Below are positions 6,238 to 6,545 of a DNA stretch of 6,545 nt, piece after piece. The position numbers and the translations under genes were made by a program. Source of the DNA: Chloroflexota bacterium (lineage in GTDB: Bacteria; Chloroflexota; Anaerolineae; Caldilineales; Caldilineaceae). Location of the stretch: contig QEUW01000501.1 of the NCBI GenBank assembly GCA_003577005.1, positions 1 through 6,545 of the forward strand, given 5' to 3'. The notes beneath the pieces were generated by a model. The model did not search any database, was not told the origin of the DNA, and worked only from the letters and a program-made list of their open reading frames with translations. Every line of letters begins with the position of its first letter. Within the stretch, counting starts at the first letter, position 1.

Positions 6238-6291
6238 GGCCTGTGTCACGACTACCTACCTACCTGGAAACCAATACCTTGTTATCAACAG

Positions 6292-6312
6292 TGGGCGGAC
6301 CCTGTCCGCTCA
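6292..6312 (+). promoter_or_regulatory. Palindrome upstream of the peroxiredoxin, possible operator
   Basis: A near-perfect dyad: GCGGAC (6295-6300) and GTCCGC (6304-6309) around a 3-bp centre, extendable by two Watson-Crick pairs and one G-T pair to 6292-6312. It sits just upstream of a -10-like TATAAG (6320-6325) that has no recognisable -35. This is the position expected for an activator or repressor of a stress gene. The regulator cannot be named. Confidence 0.35.
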
Positions 6313-6331
6313 TTGAGGATATAAGCTTGTC

Positions 6332-6353
6332 CACTCAACCGACAGGTTGGGTG
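6332..6353 (+). promoter_or_regulatory. Leader hairpin before the peroxiredoxin
   Basis: CACTCAACC (6332-6340) and GGTTGGGTG (6345-6353) form a 9-bp RNA stem, counting one U-G pair, with a GACA tetraloop. It lies 44 nt before the ATG and just inside the transcript if TATAAG at 6320 is the -10. A T-rich stretch (ATTTTTATT, 6371-6379) follows too far away to make a standard terminator. It may stabilise the mRNA or modulate expression. Confidence 0.35.
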
Positions 6354-6396
6354 AATGAATCGAACAACCGATTTTTATTCAAGAAGGAGAACAACA

Positions 6397-6545
6397 ATGA
6401 CCATTCGTTTAGGTGATCTGGCCCCCGATTTCACGGCGGAGACCACGCAGGGCGCCATCGACTTCCACGCCTGGAAAGGCGACAGTTGGGCGGTGCTCTT
6501 CTCGCACCCGCGCGACTTTACGCCCGTCTGCACGACCGAACTGGG
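6397..6545 (+). CDS. Prx6-type (1-Cys) peroxiredoxin, N-terminal part
   Basis: First 49 codons of a thioredoxin-fold peroxidase that reduces hydrogen peroxide, alkyl hydroperoxides or peroxynitrite in the cytoplasm; cut by the right edge. The start is fixed by AAGGAG (6384-6389), seven bases before the ATG. The peroxidatic motif is [14 protein letters not shown], with catalytic C45 in the PxxxTxxC signature (P38, T42, C45). The [14 protein letters not shown] form is characteristic of the Prx6 subfamily, usually 1-Cys enzymes of about 210-225 residues. Whether a resolving cysteine exists is beyond the window. It lies on the same strand as the persulfide dioxygenase but is separated by repeats and its own putative control region, so an independent transcript is likely. 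The two together suggest a sulfide/oxidant defence neighbourhood. Confidence 0.9.
   Translation, partial: MTIRLGDLAPDFTAETTQGAIDFHAWKGDSWAVLFSHPRDFTPVCTTEL

Noticed and set aside
5833..6249. 138-residue minus-strand frame running through the palindromic element
   Set aside because: It crosses octamer repeats, the palindromes and the antisense of the rhodanese domain, and shows no coherent protein character.

Overview
The window is a GC-rich, gene-dense bacterial chromosome segment. Its make-up suggests a filamentous or Anaerolineae/Caldilineae-type member of the Chloroflexota. The grounds are a large HTH-STAND-TPR regulator of a style common in that phylum, and AT-rich heptamer and octamer tandem repeats in GC-rich intergenic DNA. 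This assignment is inference from style only; no rRNA or marker gene is present.

Layout from left to right: (1) 1-636 (+) is the C-terminal part of a phytanoyl-CoA dioxygenase (PhyH) type Fe(II)/2-oxoglutarate oxygenase, cut by the left edge. (2) 3268-661 (-) converges on it and encodes what should be one protein of roughly 865 residues: a sigma-like HTH, a STAND/NB-ARC-like P-loop ATPase, a winged helix and a TPR superhelix. The reading frame is broken near 1660-1700, so it appears as two ORFs, a 535-residue ATPase half and a TPR half. (3) 3475-4245 (+) is divergent from the regulator and encodes a small exported, cysteine-containing protein that I do not recognise. A strong hairpin follows it. 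(4) 4292-4619 is non-coding, with a heptamer repeat tract and a good sigma-70-type promoter. (5) 4635-6056 (+) is a three-domain metallo-beta-lactamase/rhodanese/rhodanese protein with the architecture of CstB persulfide dioxygenase-sulfurtransferases. (6) 6057-6396 is non-coding and dominated by an elaborate palindromic element with near-perfect terminal inverted repeats. Octamer repeats and two further hairpins follow. (7) 6397-6545 (+) is the start of a Prx6-type (1-Cys) peroxiredoxin, cut by the right edge.

Functionally, the right half reads as a sulfide/persulfide and peroxide detoxification neighbourhood: the dioxygenase oxidises low-molecular-weight persulfides and the peroxiredoxin removes peroxides. 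The two are not an obvious operon, because about 340 bp of structured DNA separates them. The left half pairs a STAND-type regulator with a divergently transcribed exported protein, which is a possible regulator-target pair. The most unusual items are the regulator frameshift, the interleaved palindromic element at 6059-6202, and the unrecognised secreted protein.
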